A DNA stretch of 64,000 nt from Letharia columbiana. Its lineage: Eukaryota > Ascomycota > Lecanoromycetes > Lecanorales > Parmeliaceae. The stretch covers positions 1,003,501 through 1,067,500 of the forward strand of contig NW_023501036.1 in NCBI RefSeq assembly GCF_014066305.1, written 5' to 3'. Made by a program: the position numbers and the translations under genes. Numbering within the stretch: the first letter of the stretch is position 1; every line of letters begins with the position of its first letter. The notes beneath the pieces were generated by a model. It was given only the letters and a program-made list of their open reading frames with translations. It did not search any database and was not told the DNA's origin. Below are positions 24,826-37,786 of the stretch, in pieces.

Positions 24826-27800
24826 TATATTTAGTAACTATTTTAATAATAATATAATCTATCACTATAATTACGATTATCTTTAGATATTTATATTTAT
24901 TATAATAAAGATAACTATAACTATAGAAGACTTTATTAACCTTTTTACTATAAAAAATTTCTATTTTAAAATAATCGTTCTAGATCTAAATAACTATAAT
25001 TTATCTATAATTTGAGGGCTAAAGGCTATCGCTTAAGCGCTTTTACTTCCTAACTAAGATAATATAAAGCGAGTTAAGATATATTATATCTAGCCGAGAT
25101 TATCGAAGCCACTATATAATTAATTAAATTATATTATTATTAAGGTCTCTAAAATATTACTAACTTCCCTATATAGAACACGCTAAATAAAGAAATAATA
25201 CGCCTTTATTTATATATTATAAATATTAAAGAATTAGATAACGAGTATTTAGACTTTATATCTATTTAATTATAAAATATCTATAATAGAAGCTAAAAAT
25301 TAGCTACTTTAGTTACCACTAGAAGAAATATAATCTAAAAAAAAATAACTCTAGCTTCGGCGCTAATTACGTAATTTTCAGTTATCGCTAATAGAGATAT
25401 ATTAATTAAAAAAATAAGAACCTTAGCCTTAAAAGCGAAAGAAGAAAAAAATCTCTATTATCGTAAAGAAGTCTTAATATAAGTATTTATTTTAGAGGTA
25501 AGATACTTTAATAGTAAGTAAATAATCTTATAATTAATCTTAATCTTAATCTTAAACTTTAATTAAGTTAATTTTAAAGAAGATAATTAAAGCTTTTAAT
25601 TATTAAGATAACTAATATAACCTTAATAATATAATATTATATCTGTGTATAAGAGATAAACCTTTATTATTATAACGTTCTTAAACTACTTTAATATTTC
25701 TAAAATTCATTAATTACTTAACTTTCTAATAGAATATTATTCGCTATTTCGAGTATTAATAGATAATGAACTTTCGTAAATAAAGATTTAAGCTATATCG
25801 AGCTAATTTTAAAGCTTAATAAAAATTTTCTTATATATTTAAATCTCTAGTGTATTATAAGAAATATTCTAATAGCGAGAGTAAGTATATATTAAGCTCT
25901 CTTATTAATTTTAATTTGATATTAGAGTAATTAACTTCTAAGTCTCTATTAGAGTTAATCTTTAACGAAGATTTCTTTAATCTTTAAGCGCGCTTAATTT
26001 CGCTAATATTATTTATCTTAATTACTCCTCTAAGCTCTACTAATATATAAGTCTTATTCTTAAGCTTAAGCTTTAATAAAGCGAGCTTATCTAGCTTATC
26101 CTCTGATGAAGAGAGCTTATCGAGTCTCTAAGCATTATATCTTTCAAGAAATCTAAAATCTTGATCTTTTTAAGCCGCCTCGATAATATTAATAAGCTTA
26201 AAAATATCTTTAACTATTAAATCTAAAAGTAATAATTCGAGAATAAATTAAAGCTACTTCGACTATAGCGTTATATTAAAAAAGACTATATAAAGTTAAT
26301 TATTAATATTATTATTATTAAAGCTTAGATCGATAGCTAACTATAAATATAAGATTAAATCTATATTATACTAAAATCGCGCTGTAAAAAGAACTTATAT
26401 TCTAAGATTAAGAATAAAATTAATATTAAAGAAGTTTAAGAGATTCTAAATAAGTTTAAGCCTCGAAGCTCGAGTATTCTTAATTTTATATTTAGAAAGA
26501 TAGATAACGTCACTCTTACGGAGTATAATAATAATCTTTAATTCTATATTAATAAATTTATAAAGATTCTAGATAAGTTCGATAACTTATCCTTAAAGCT
26601 AAAGTTTAATAAGAATTAAAAGATTTATTACTTTTATTTAAGCTTAAATTCTTTATATAATTTATATTACGAATAATATAATTAAAATTATAATATCTTT
26701 AAAAATAATAATATTATAAAGTTTGATTTAAATTATACGATTATTTAATTTATTAATATTATAACTAATTTTATTAACTTAATTAATATTAAAGCTTATA
26801 TACTAGCTACGCTAGTTAATAACTTCTTTATATATAATTTATAAAGCGTTATTATATTAATTACCGTCGACGAAATTATTAAATATAAGATTTAATAAAA
26901 GATCTATATTAATAACTTTTATATTTATACTTAGACTTATAAGTATTATAATTATTATAAAAAGAATTAATATAATAACGTCGAATATATTACTTTATAT
27001 CTCGAATTTAAGAAATAAAATAGTAATAATAATAGAGGAAATTACGGTAATCGCGAAGACCGCGATAATTATAATAATAAAGATAGCGATAAAAAAAATA
27101 ATAATAATAATTTCTCTAGCTTAGATAATAAAGATAAAGATAAAAATATCTAAATTAATAAGTTTATTATTAATTATTAATTTAGTAATATTAAGACTAT
27201 TATAGCGTATATCTAATTAATAATAGTATATAATTTTATAATATATATTAACCCTAATCTAGAGAAAATTATATATCTTATTATTAATTCTTAATTCTTA
27301 TAAAATTAAGTTTATTATTTCTTTATTAAAAAGGATCTAAAGATTATAGTTTAAACTTCTTCGATATCTATAGCCGCCGCACTATCGTATATATAATTTA
27401 TTAATAATATCTATACTTAGTATATTACTTATAACTTCTTAATCTTTTAAATCTTTATTTTATTTAAATTATATTATTTAATTAATAAAGTTAATAACTT
27501 AGTTATAATTATAAACTTTAAGCGTATTAAACTTAAATATAAAGGTCTTAAAGATAAATAAATTTTATATATAAAAGATATCTAATATATCTCTAATAGT
27601 AATTTTAATCTAATTTCTTAAAGGTAACTTAAAAATTAAAACTATTCGCTATAGTTTATATTCGAGAATATTAAAATAAAAAAGTATAATATTATTTTTA
27701 GACGCTAGCGTAATTATCTTTATACGCTAAATATATAAATAGAGATCTTTATATACTTAGTAGTTATTAATAAAGATATCTTTATTTATAATAAATTTAT

Positions 27801-28099
27801 TATATCTATATCTATATCTAAATTTTTATTTTTATTCTTATTCGCTAATACTCTAGATTCTTAAATTAATAAAGAAATCTTATATATATAACACGCTTAT
27901 TATAATTATTTAAGATTTTAGAATCTTAAGAAATTAGTTAAAATATATATCGAAATAAATTTATTTATTTTATTCTTTAAGAATATATACGAATTATATA
28001 GTATTGCTAATATAAAAGTTAAATTATATAAGCGTTATATAATATTAAACCGCTAAGAAAATAATCTAATTTATAATAATCTTTAAGAATCTTTTTTAT

Positions 28100-30860
28100 T
28101 TCTTATAATAATTATAAATAAATAATAATCTTTCTAGATAATAAAACGCTTTATTTCGCTATATTCTTACTTTCTAATAAAAATAATTCTATAATTCTTA
28201 TAATATTTAAGTCTTTTCTAAATTAAGTTAAATATAAAAATTATATTTATATTAGATTTTATAATAACTATAAATTCGAGTATAATAACTATAATATATA
28301 TATCTTTCGACTTATTAAAGAAATTATCTAGAAAAATATTATATCTAATAATTTTTAAATAAATAATAAATTTGAATATTTTAATTAAACGATATAAAGT
28401 AAGATTAACGCTATATTTAAAGAGAGTAGATTATTATAAAAGTATTAATTAAAATTCGTGTAAACTTTAAATTATCTACGCAATTTATAATCGATATTAA
28501 AAAGAAATATTACCCCTTATAAGGCCTTTATAAACTATTTATCTAATATTTTATATTTTTAAATTATTAAATAAACTAATTTCTATTGAATATATCTATT
28601 AAATATCGATTAGATTAAATATAAGGATTACGTCTATAAAAGGCGCTTAATTAACTATAAAGCTAATTAATTTTATTATATATTAATATTAAATAATAAA
28701 ATTTAGATTTATTTAAATATAATTTAGATTAATAATATCTCTTTTAAATCTATCTTATTTAAGCTTAATTTCGCTAGAGAAAGAGAGATTAATAATTAAA
28801 ACCTACTTAAAAATAGAAATAAGCGCTATATAAATACGCTAGAAAAAGCCGTATATAAGTTATTAACTACCTCTTTAATATTAATTCTAAAAAAGAGAAT
28901 CTTAAAAAAAATAAGATAAGAAATATTTATTAAAGTAATAATTATCTTAGCTAAAGTCGTTAGAAGAGAATTTATTACTATTATATAAATTCTTATTAGA
29001 GAAATATCTCTATAGATATTTTCGCCATAGATATCGTTATAGATATCTTTATAGATATATTTAAAGGGAATAAAGTCGAAATCACTTAAAACTCTAAGCG
29101 AAAATACGCTTATAAAATTTATTTTAATAGCTTTATAAGCCTTAATAAGGTTTATAATTAAGTTTATAATTAATTAATAGCTTCTCTTAAAGTAGTTTAA
29201 GCGATATAAAGTTCTTAAAGCTTATCGCGATCTTTTATTAGACTTACTCGCCTTTTTAGCTAAAGCTAACGCTTTTAAGCTATTTAAGTCTTAAATCTAT
29301 TAAGAGATAATAGTAAATAAATATCGAAAAATAAAATAAAAACTTATTATATAGAAAGAAGTTAACTTTTTTATAGTTAATAATACTTAGATCTTAATAA
29401 ATCTACTTTTAAATATATATACTCTAGACGATAAATAGATTTATAAACTTAAGTAAGACTTTATAAAGGAGATTATACGATATAAAGCTCGATAAATAAT
29501 TTATAATTTTAAATAGCGTAAAAGCGTAGATTTTAATAAGACTTTCGTCTTTATAGTTAAGCTTATAAGCTATAAAGCGATCTTTATTTTAATAATAATC
29601 TTTAATTAAAAATTAAAGTAAATAGATATTAAAATTATTTTTCTTTATAATAATATAAAGGAAATTATTTATATAATATAGTTTATAAACTTTAAGATAA
29701 GTAGTAAATATAAGATATATAAGCTAAAGAAGGCGCTATACGATCTAAAGTAATCCTTAAAGATCTAATATAATACCCTCTCTATATATCTAAAAAAATT
29801 AGACTTTAAACTTATTATAATTAATTTCTTAATCTTTATTAATAATATTATAATTATTATAATTTATATAAATAATATTCTCTTAGTTAATTTCGATAAA
29901 GTAGAAATTTAGAGTATTAAAGATAAGCTTAATAATTACTTCGAAATAACTAATTTAAAATTATATATCTATTATCTAGATATAACTATTACTAAAAATT
30001 ATATTAATTATATTATTCGACTCGATTAAATAGAGTATATTAAAAAGTTTCTTATTAAGTATAGTATATAAGAATTTAAAGATATATCTATTTTTATAAA
30101 TATCGAAAGATATTAGATATTTAAAGAGGACTTCTAGACCTTCGAAATCTCTTATATTAAGTATTAGTCGATAATAGAGTTATTAATATATATAATACTT
30201 AATATAAAATCGAATATTATATTCGCGATCTCGATAATATTTTAATATAACTTAAATTCTAATAAAGCTTATTAAAAAGCGATTAAGCGAATCTTTCGCT
30301 ATCTTAGATAAATCGTCGACTATTAACTCGTCTTTAGAGGAGATCTAAAACTTCTAAGCGGTTATATCGATATCGATTAGATTAATAATTAAGATACTTA
30401 TTACTTAATATCTAGATATATATTTAATATTAATAGCGAGGTTATTAGTTAATTATCGAAGCGATAATTTATTATAGTATTTTTAATTTATAAAACTAAA
30501 TATATTAATTAAATATAAGCTATTAAGAAAGTAATTTAATTACGTAATCTATTAGATTAGCTTAATTCTAATAATAAATAAATATAAATAATAATTATTT
30601 TTTATAATAATTAAAGTGTTATAGTATTAGCTAAAAACTCTTAATTTTATATCTATATTAAATATATTAATATTTAATATTACTATATATAAAAATAAGT
30701 TATTACTAAAAATATCGCTTTAGAATATATTTTTACCGATTAATAGATAGTTGATAGTCTTATTAAAGCCCTCTATAAGAATAAATTTAAAAATTTTTAT
30801 CGACTTATTAAGTTAAAATATTATCTATAATTATAATTTAATAGTCTTAATACAGGGAAG
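28100..30860 (+). pseudogene. Copia pol remnant: integrase, reverse transcriptase, RNase H
   Basis: The reverse transcriptase spans about 29,340-30,080, with the catalytic box read as Y-I-N-N at 29,865-29,876 and the later YYLDMTIT-like block near 29,965. RNase H follows at about 30,290-30,830, including an IDIDWI-like stretch, a TSGYIFNI-like stretch and the terminal KHINIQYYYI-like block near 30,655. These are the standard ordered motifs of Ty1/Copia. Tyr where His or Cys is expected, and Asn where Asp is expected, fit RIP. No frame stays open. Confidence 0.85.
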
Positions 30861-31139
30861 CCGCTTACTTTAAAGAAGCTATTTTATTAATTCTCATATT
30901 ATAGATAATTAACCCGAGTCGTCTATCGAGCTACTATATTAAGTTTAGCACTCTATAAACTCGCTATTTTACATCGAAATAACTATTTCTTTAGCGCTAT
31001 TACTACTATCATTACTAAAACTTCTAAAGCTCTTTCAAAAAACTTATATCTACTTGTTACTAATATCTCGAGTATTATATCTTCAAATTATCGCTATTAT
31101 AGCTATTATTATTAAGAATTAATTATCTAAAATAGCCTC

Positions 31140-31626
31140 TATAAAGGCCTTATAGCCGGCGATATATAGCTAGAAGAATTTCTTTTAATTATTTTATTCA
31201 GCCACCCTCACATATATCCTTCGGCCTCGAATTAATCGATTTTTGATATACATCAGATGGCCTGGAAATAAAATTTCTAAAAAACCGTTTTTTGATAAAA
31301 AGTGGAATTTGAGTTATATTTGAGTGGGGGCCATAGTTTAATATAATCGTTTTCAGATTTCGACTTTTCACTTTATCTACTCTATTTTGGACGTCGTAAA
31401 CTTTAAACCTCGTATTTTTTAATTTAGTTTGTAAGGGGGGGGATAGGGGTATAGAGGGTATATTTTCACGCTAATTACCCGGCACTAACTTACCTTAACT
31501 ACTCGATATTAATTTACTCTTACTATCCGGCGCTAGTCTCATCTTATTTACTCGATTTTAATATCGTTAGTATTAAACTTCGTATCTACTAAGTTTTACT
31601 TATAAAAGAATATATGCGAAGAAAAG
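31140..31626 (+). other. Copia 3' noncoding tail with G-rich tract
   Basis: Much less mutated than the adjoining pol. It holds the conserved tail block (31,190-31,380), a G-rich tract near 31,433-31,460, a few 25-bp repeats (CTACCCGGCGCTA type) and a purine stretch before the LTR. Confidence 0.7.
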
Positions 31627-31778
31627 TGTTGAAATTCGGATTACATAACTCTTGGTGTCTTGATAGTCACGTGACTACGTCACGTGACACGCCTTAGCGC
31701 GCCCGTGTTAAGTCGCTCTTTTCTTTTATAGAACTCTATAGTTAATATAACTAAGTATTCTACCTTCATATTTTAATA
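31627..31778 (+). repeat. Copia 3' LTR
   Basis: A 152-bp direct copy of the 5' LTR at 24,658, beginning TGTTGAAATTCGG and ending TTTTAATA, followed by the target duplication GATTT. Confidence 0.95.
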
Positions 31779-31783
31779 GATTT

Positions 31784-33856
31784 AATCGATAAATAAGATT
31801 TTTATCTTTTTTTAATATTTTAAATAATTTAACTCTCTAATTAAAAAGCTTAAAATTAATATCGATAATAGAGTATTTATAATATAGCTTTAAATAGATT
31901 AAAGACTCTTCGCGAAGATTAATAGCTTTATAACTATTATTATAGCGAGTTTTTATTATAGCGTTAATAAAAGTAATAGTATTATTAATCTCTTCTTATT
32001 TAATAAAATATAATTAATTAAAAATTTTTAGCGATAAGTCTATAAGTAGCCTTAATATATCTTATACTTAAAATTTATATATAATTTTATTTAATATAAA
32101 TTCTATTAATATAATTAAGTTATTAAGATATATTTAAAAAAATTAAAGTATATTTAATTAATTATTTATATTAATAATAAGATAAAATTATAAAATAATC
32201 TCGATAGTCTAATTCGTTCTTTTTAATTACTTATTTATCTAAAGATAATAAATAATTAAAATTACTATAATAATTCTAAGCTTTTTAGAAATAGCTTTTT
32301 AGAAAATACTTATATACTTAATATTATAATCGCTAATTATAGCGATAAAAATATTTTAATTATAAAATACTAGAGTAATAAATAAAGTATTTATTTAATC
32401 GATAATAGTCTATTTATTAAATTCTAATATAAGAATTTTTTTTAAAGAATTTATATATTATAATAAGAGGTATATTTTTATCTTTCTAGAAGAGAAGTAT
32501 AATAATAAAATTTAATATTATAATATAAAAAGAAATAAATAATATAGAAATTAAATTAAGCTCGCTATAAATAAAATAATATTTAATTTAATTAAATTAA
32601 TACTTAGAATAATACTTTAAATAAATTTAAAGATATTTTAATAAGTCTCTAATATAGATTAATAGCGAGATTCTAACGTAGATAATATAGAAATTAATAT
32701 AGAAATTCTAATTATATATTAACTAGAAAACCTTTTACTATATAAATTTAGAGATATAAAAATTTTACTTATTAATATAATTAAGTATAATTTTATAAAT
32801 AAAATTATTATATTTTTAAAAGCGAAGTTTTTCTAGTAAATTAAATTATTTAAATAAATTAAAAATCTTAATTTATTAAGAATTCTTACTATACGTCTTA
32901 ATAAGATATTTCTTAAAGTTATTATTTATTTCTATTAAAGTTATATAATAGATTAGAATTTCTTTAAGTAGTATTATTTATTTATTTAATTTTAAAATAC
33001 TCTTATAAAGACTTTCTAGTACTACTTACTTTTCTTTAAAATTTATATTTATTTAAAATCTAGATATTATATTAAGAATAATATTTAATTTATTAATCTT
33101 ATAATATATAATAAGATTAAATTTTAATAAATATTAAGAAATATAAATTAGTTAAAGATTTAATTTATTAGTAAATAATATAAAAATTATAGTTTATTAA
33201 GCGATCTAATTTATAGTAGAGTAATTAATATAAATTACTATTAATAATATTTCTAATATTTCAATTAAATATTTAACTTTATAAATTATTTAAATTATAA
33301 TAATAATTTTAAATTTTATAAATTAGTAATTATATTTTATAATATTAATTTATTTATTTAGAAATATTATACTCTATATATCTTCTCTAGTAAAAATAAA
33401 AACTTTCTTTTTTTCTTATATATAATAAATAATAATAGCGAAACTCTATATTTTAAAAGTATTAATATTAATATATAATTTCTATTTTTAATTAAAGTAT
33501 ATTAGAAAGAAGAGCGAGTAAAAAGTATTCTATAAATTCTAGAAGATAAAATTTCTTCTCGAGTTAATTCGTAATATAGCTTTATAGAAGTTCGCTTATA
33601 AGCGAGTTTAATAAACTACTTTTTAGAAATAGTAAACGTAATAACTACTTTAAATTAATCTAAAAAAATAACTAACTTAACTATTATTATTTAAATAAGA
33701 GAAATCTTATATTTTTAAAATAGCTAAGTATATTATATATAGCGAGAAATCGAGTTTCTTAGCTATTCTATTAAATCGAGAAAGATTTTTAAATTATAAA
33801 GATTTAATAAAAATCGAAATATAATAATTATCTTAATCTTCTCTTTTAATATAGAT
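31784..33856. mobile_element. Repeat X copy 2, second piece
   Basis: Colinear with about 3,515-5,595 of copy 1, with many C/T and G/A differences and small indels. It ends where element Y begins. Confidence 0.8.
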
Positions 33857-34382
33857 ATAAGTAAAGGCCTATGAATTGAATTCATGGAGTTGGATTTTTC
33901 TAAGTTAAATCGAATTTTAGCCCTAGCCCTAAGTTAAATCAAACTCTAATCGCTTGCTGTGCGTTTTTGATCTACTTCTATCACTATAGAATTAATTTAA
34001 TCTATATGATATATAGGCATATATATGCGGAGAGAGGCGCGCTAAGGCCTAATTAGGAAGGTATATCGAGTGTGGAGGATGAATCCGTAATAATTGCCCA
34101 CAAAAAACAGAGAAAGACTATGTTCTTATGGCAAGAAGTATCGAAATATCGGAAAGAAATGAAGACAACATGCCAATTAGTGGTGTGAATCCCACAATAT
34201 CTCCTACCGCAGTGAAATTTTTCGAATAATAAAATAGCTGTAGATATCGGACGGTTTCAATTCGTCCAAATATGCATCGTTCCGGAGTGATGATTTGATG
34301 TGGAACCGTGGAGAGCATATGATATGGGATCTTGGAGAGCTGAGCCGTGTTCTTGACGATGGTGGCCTTGTTGCCGCTTGGT

Positions 34383-34430
34383 TTCTCCGCAGTGTTCTCC
34401 GCAGTGTTCTCCGCAGTGTTCTCCGCATTT
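34383..34430. repeat. 12-bp minisatellite (TTCTCCGCAGTG)
   Basis: Three exact units plus a partial fourth. On the minus strand it reads as repeats of Glu-Asn-Thr-Ala, or of Arg-Arg-Thr-Leu in another frame. Confidence 0.85.
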
Positions 34431-34734
34431 GCCTGTTGTAGTTTCTTCTCTTACTTCTTAATGTAGTGGGGATGATAGGCTTAGTTGCAGTGGTGTTCTC
34501 CGCGCTTGCTGAGTGATGATTTGATGTGGAACCGTGGAGAGTATATGACGTGGGATCTTGGAGAGCTGAGCCGTGTTCTTGGTGCTGGAGGCCTTGTTGC
34601 CGCTTGGTTTCTCCGTAGTGTTCTCCGCATTCGCCTGCTGTATTGACTTCTCTTGCACTGGCTGAGTGGATTGGTGTGAGACCGTGGAGAGTAGGCCTGT
34701 TGTGTCACTGCTGCTGATGACTGTCTCCGTAATG

Positions 34735-34782
34735 TTCTCCGCAGTGTTCTCCATAGTGTTCTCCGCAGTGTTCTCCGCATTC
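34735..34782. repeat. 12-bp minisatellite, second cluster
   Basis: Same TTCTCCGCAGTG unit as at 34,383, with one unit altered to TTCTCCATAGTG. The two clusters belong to a larger imperfect duplication of roughly 230-270 bp. Confidence 0.85.
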
Positions 34783-35664
34783 GCCTGTTATAGATCCTCC
34801 TCTTATTCAACTGAGTGCGAGGGTACCGAGGGTAAATATGTTGTGACGCGTCTGGTGTGATTATCATATTTTTAGGAGCTTCTTCTTAACGATGTTTAGA
34901 ATCTAACACGCGTTGAGAGGCTTTAAAATAGGGTGATAAAGAACGGGTAGGGGAGGAAGACGCGTTTTGGGAGGTAGCATCGCTGGGTGTACTACCGCTG
35001 ACTTGAGAGGAATCTATAAGAGAAGACGTATTCGTTCGGGCTCTTTTTGAGGGCCTTTTAACGCGTTTATAAGCAGTAGTAAATAGCTATTAAGCTCGCT
35101 TACGGCCTCGATTACCAGCAATAATAAATTCGCCGAGAGACGATCTAAAGATATTAGTAGGGGCTCTAAAAGGGGGTAGAAGAAGTATACGTGCTTTATA
35201 GATCTGGTAATATGAGAGCGAGGAATAGAGAGGGTAAATGTATTTATATTAGTGGAATTAATAGAATTAATAGAGTAATAGAGAAATAATAGTTATATAA
35301 ATAGGTGAAAGGATTATTATTCGATCCCGTCCTAAACGTATTTAATATGACTACGATATTTAAATGTTAGTTTAATCTACTAATAGTAGACTAAACTTTA
35401 TTATTTTTATAGCGTTAGAAAGCGTATATTGAGCTTTATAATTTACGAAATTATAAAGTAATAATATCCGTAGAGAGCTGGTTATTTTAGAGGGGAAGAC
35501 TTCTACACATAGATTTTTATAGATTTTTAATGATTACGAACGCTAATTTATTTACTCGCGGTATCTAATTAAAAAGCGTAGACCTAACGAATTTATAATT
35601 GGCTGTATATATAAATTCAAGGTTTTCTAGTTTAGCTCTATCTTATTCTATTATATATATTAAT

Positions 35665-36067
35665 ATTAAGAGAGTTAACGCGTTATTCTAATAGTATTAT
35701 AAATAGAAATTCTAAAAAGAATTTTATTATATTAGAGAAGTATATTTCTCTTATAATAGTTAAAATAATTATTAAAAATAAGATTTATACTTCTAAAGAA
35801 TTCTATATTATTTATAAAAGTATATATAAAAATATAAAGTAGATATAATATAGTATTTATCTAGTATTATATATATAATAAAAATTCTTTATATTCTATA
35901 AATACTATATTAAATTCTTTCTAATTATAATAATTAATAATAATAAACTTATATATATTAGAAAGTTTTATATTAAATTAATAGAACTATATAACTTTAT
36001 CTACGATAGAGATATAAATATATTTTATTATTAAAATAATAATATCTAATTATAAGAATAATAAATA
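35665..36067. mobile_element. Repeat X copy 2, third piece
   Basis: Resumes the match to copy 1 at about 5,590 (shared AAGAGAGTTAACGCG) and runs to the TA into which the MITE inserted. Confidence 0.8.
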
Positions 36068-36718
36068 TCTTACGGGAGCTACTACGTATAGGAATTTACT
36101 ATTAATAGAAAATAGATAAACTATTAGCGATAATAATACGATTTATATAATAAGAACTACACATCGTATATATTCAGATTCTACGTTCTATATAACGTAT
36201 ATCGAATAGAGTTATATAAAACTTTCTATTTATAGACGATTAAGTTAAATTTATTATTAATGAATAGTTAATGGATAGTTAATAAAATACGAAAGAGATA
36301 TCGATTTATTATTATTTTAATACTACGCTATAAAGTAATATATTAATATATTACTAGTAGAGAATTAATGAGTAGCGGTAATATATAAAAAATTTCAAAA
36401 ATTTCTTAAAGTCCCACAGCTCTATAGGGCTATATATCTTACTTATATATTAAATTTCGAGAAAAATCGAAAAATCGAAAAATAAATCACGTGACGTTGA
36501 TGAATAGGCTATTATAAGCGAAGCGAGATACTCGAATTAGTATAAACCTTAATATATAATATGAAAATCACTAAATAGTTTTCTATTTATTTCGAATTTC
36601 CGATAATTTACTATTATAGAAAACTTAACATTAATGAAAAGTTGATTAAAAGTTATAACAAATATCGAGTCAATGATATAATCACGTGATATACCCTTAT
36701 CGTGTATTTCCTCTAAGA
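36068..36718. mobile_element. 651-bp MITE with TA target duplication
   Basis: It interrupts repeat X precisely. Copy 1 reads AAATAGTT near 6,010, whereas here TA occurs on both sides (36,066-36,067 and 36,719-36,720). The ends form imperfect inverted repeats, TCTTACGGGAGCTAC on the left and TCTTAGAGGAAATAC on the right read inward. TA duplication and small size without an open frame fit a Tc1/mariner-type MITE. It is lightly mutated and contains two TCACGTGA palindromes (36,487-36,494 and 36,682-36,689). Confidence 0.8.
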
Positions 36719-36720
36719 TA

Positions 36721-36874
36721 GTTATTATTCTTTATTATAATATTAAATTTTCGAATATTAATAATAATTCTTTCTTTATAATTTTATAATATATTTCGCT
36801 AAATTATAAATTAAGATTAATTATAAAAAGTTAATTATATAGAGAAGCGAAGCTTTTATTATTATTATAGCTTA
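36721..36874. mobile_element. Repeat X copy 2, fourth piece
   Basis: Matches about 6,010-6,170 of copy 1 and ends in the TA where the next inverted-repeat element starts. No further X sequence was found to the right. Confidence 0.75.
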
Positions 36875-37432
36875 TCTTAGAGAAAATACGTACTTTAGAA
36901 ATTTTCAGCTAACCTTTCACACTTATATAGCACTCACTTTTCGAATTTCTATTAATATATTATATATACTACGTCTATGCTAAATGTATATCTAGCTTAA
37001 AATATTATTAATAGTTTAATTTTTAGAATAGATAGCTATAAGGGACTTAAAGTATCTTATAGAATTATTTTATTAACTATAAATTAATGAATCGTTAATA
37101 GAGAAAGATAATATTTATTAAAATAGCGTATTTATAATTATAATAGATATAGATATAGATAATAAAAAGTGTAAATTAATATTATATAATACGTATATAA
37201 TATAATTAATTTAGATATTTACTATTATAAATAGCGTTTAAGCTAAAAAGTAGCTTAAATAATAATAATAAGATATTATAATTTTTCTAGATTTTAAATA
37301 AGATTAAAAAGTATAAATATATTAATAATATAGAATTTATAGATATAAGAATAAAATTCTATTAATAGAATATTTATCTATTAAATTTAAAGATAAAGAT
37401 ATATTAATTATTCTCTATATATTAGATCTTCT
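36875..37432 (+). mobile_element. Left part of a TA-target inverted-repeat transposon
   Basis: Begins TCTTAGAGAAAATACGTAC directly after a TA that belongs to repeat X. The end resembles those of the neighbouring MITE, and the next 200 bp match the reverse complement of 13,690-13,944. It is interrupted by a TRIM element and probably continues at 38,449. No transposase motif can be read. Confidence 0.6.
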
Positions 37433-37612
37433 TATTAAAAGTAGAATACTAGACATGTTAGAAATTAATTATAACTGAAAGACTAATTATTAATTTATGA
37501 GATATACGAATATTTATATATATAAAATAGATAGCTAATAATAGCTAATAATTACTAGTTCTAGTAATACGCGATATATTATATAATAGCCGAAGGGGCT
37601 AATATTATAACA
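37433..37612 (-). repeat. TRIM LTR (left; 3' LTR of the minus-strand element)
   Basis: Reverse complement of the TRIM LTR, starting TATTAAAAGTAG and ending TTATAACA. More mutated than its partner at 38,264. Confidence 0.93.
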
Positions 37613-37786
37613 CTCTTCGATAGCTCTAAAAGCTAGATTCCCTAAACCCTAGTATATCGTATTCTATATATATTAATTACCAAATTTACGCTTTATATTC
37701 GAGATTGATTATTTACTCGGCCTCGTTAAATCTATAAAAAACCCCGATAGGGAAAATAGAAAGAGTGCCGGGGCTTTTGAATACTC

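Larger units (their letters stand above)
24658..31778 (+). mobile_element. Complete Ty1/Copia element inserted in repeat X
   Basis: LTRs of 152 bp and a perfect target duplication GATTT (24,653-24,657 and 31,779-31,783) fix both ends. Total length is 7,121 bp. Order inside: primer site, gag region (about 24,830-27,100), integrase region (about 28,100-28,900), reverse transcriptase, RNase H, 3' tail, purine tract, LTR. The LTRs are among the least mutated sequences here, whereas gag and pol are wrecked by C-to-T changes. Removing the element restores continuity with repeat X copy 1 at 3,515, which confirms the insertion. Confidence 0.96.
34118..35200 (-). pseudogene. Broken Ser/Thr/Gln-rich coding region of element Y
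   Basis: Three minus-strand frames each give partial peptides. The upstream part (35,200 to about 34,830), read across two stops, gives a basic stretch (GNRGRKRA, then KRPSKRARTNTSS) followed by Ser/Thr/Pro-rich sequence. Downstream come imperfect repeats. A unit containing EKPSGNKA, KNTAQLSKIP and LSTVPHQII occurs twice (about 34,290-34,440 and 34,510-34,640), and a third, more diverged LSTVSHQ unit lies near 34,680. Runs of Glu-Asn-Thr-Ala repeats come from a 12-bp DNA repeat. Frame changes between blocks show indels. The basic segment could be a nuclear signal. I do not recognise the family; a transposon-encoded or captured gene are both possible. Confidence 0.4.
33857..35664 (-). mobile_element. 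Element Y, weakly RIP-mutated insertion in repeat X
   Basis: About 1.8 kb interrupts repeat X: copy 1 continues unbroken at 5,590 where this copy resumes at 35,665. CA and TG are frequent, so mutation is light. Its right 650 bp recur, inverted, at 39,196-39,841. No terminal inverted repeats or clear target duplication were found; both edges lie in TA-rich sequence. It carries a decayed coding region on the minus strand. Superfamily unknown. Confidence 0.65.

Noticed and set aside
33905..33940. Telomere-like repeat (two CCCTAG/CCCTAA units)
   Set aside because: Only two imperfect units inside element Y; too short for a telomeric or interstitial telomere tract.
34666..34860. Plus-strand open frame of 64 codons
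   Set aside because: Antisense shadow of the repeat-rich minus-strand coding remnant of element Y.
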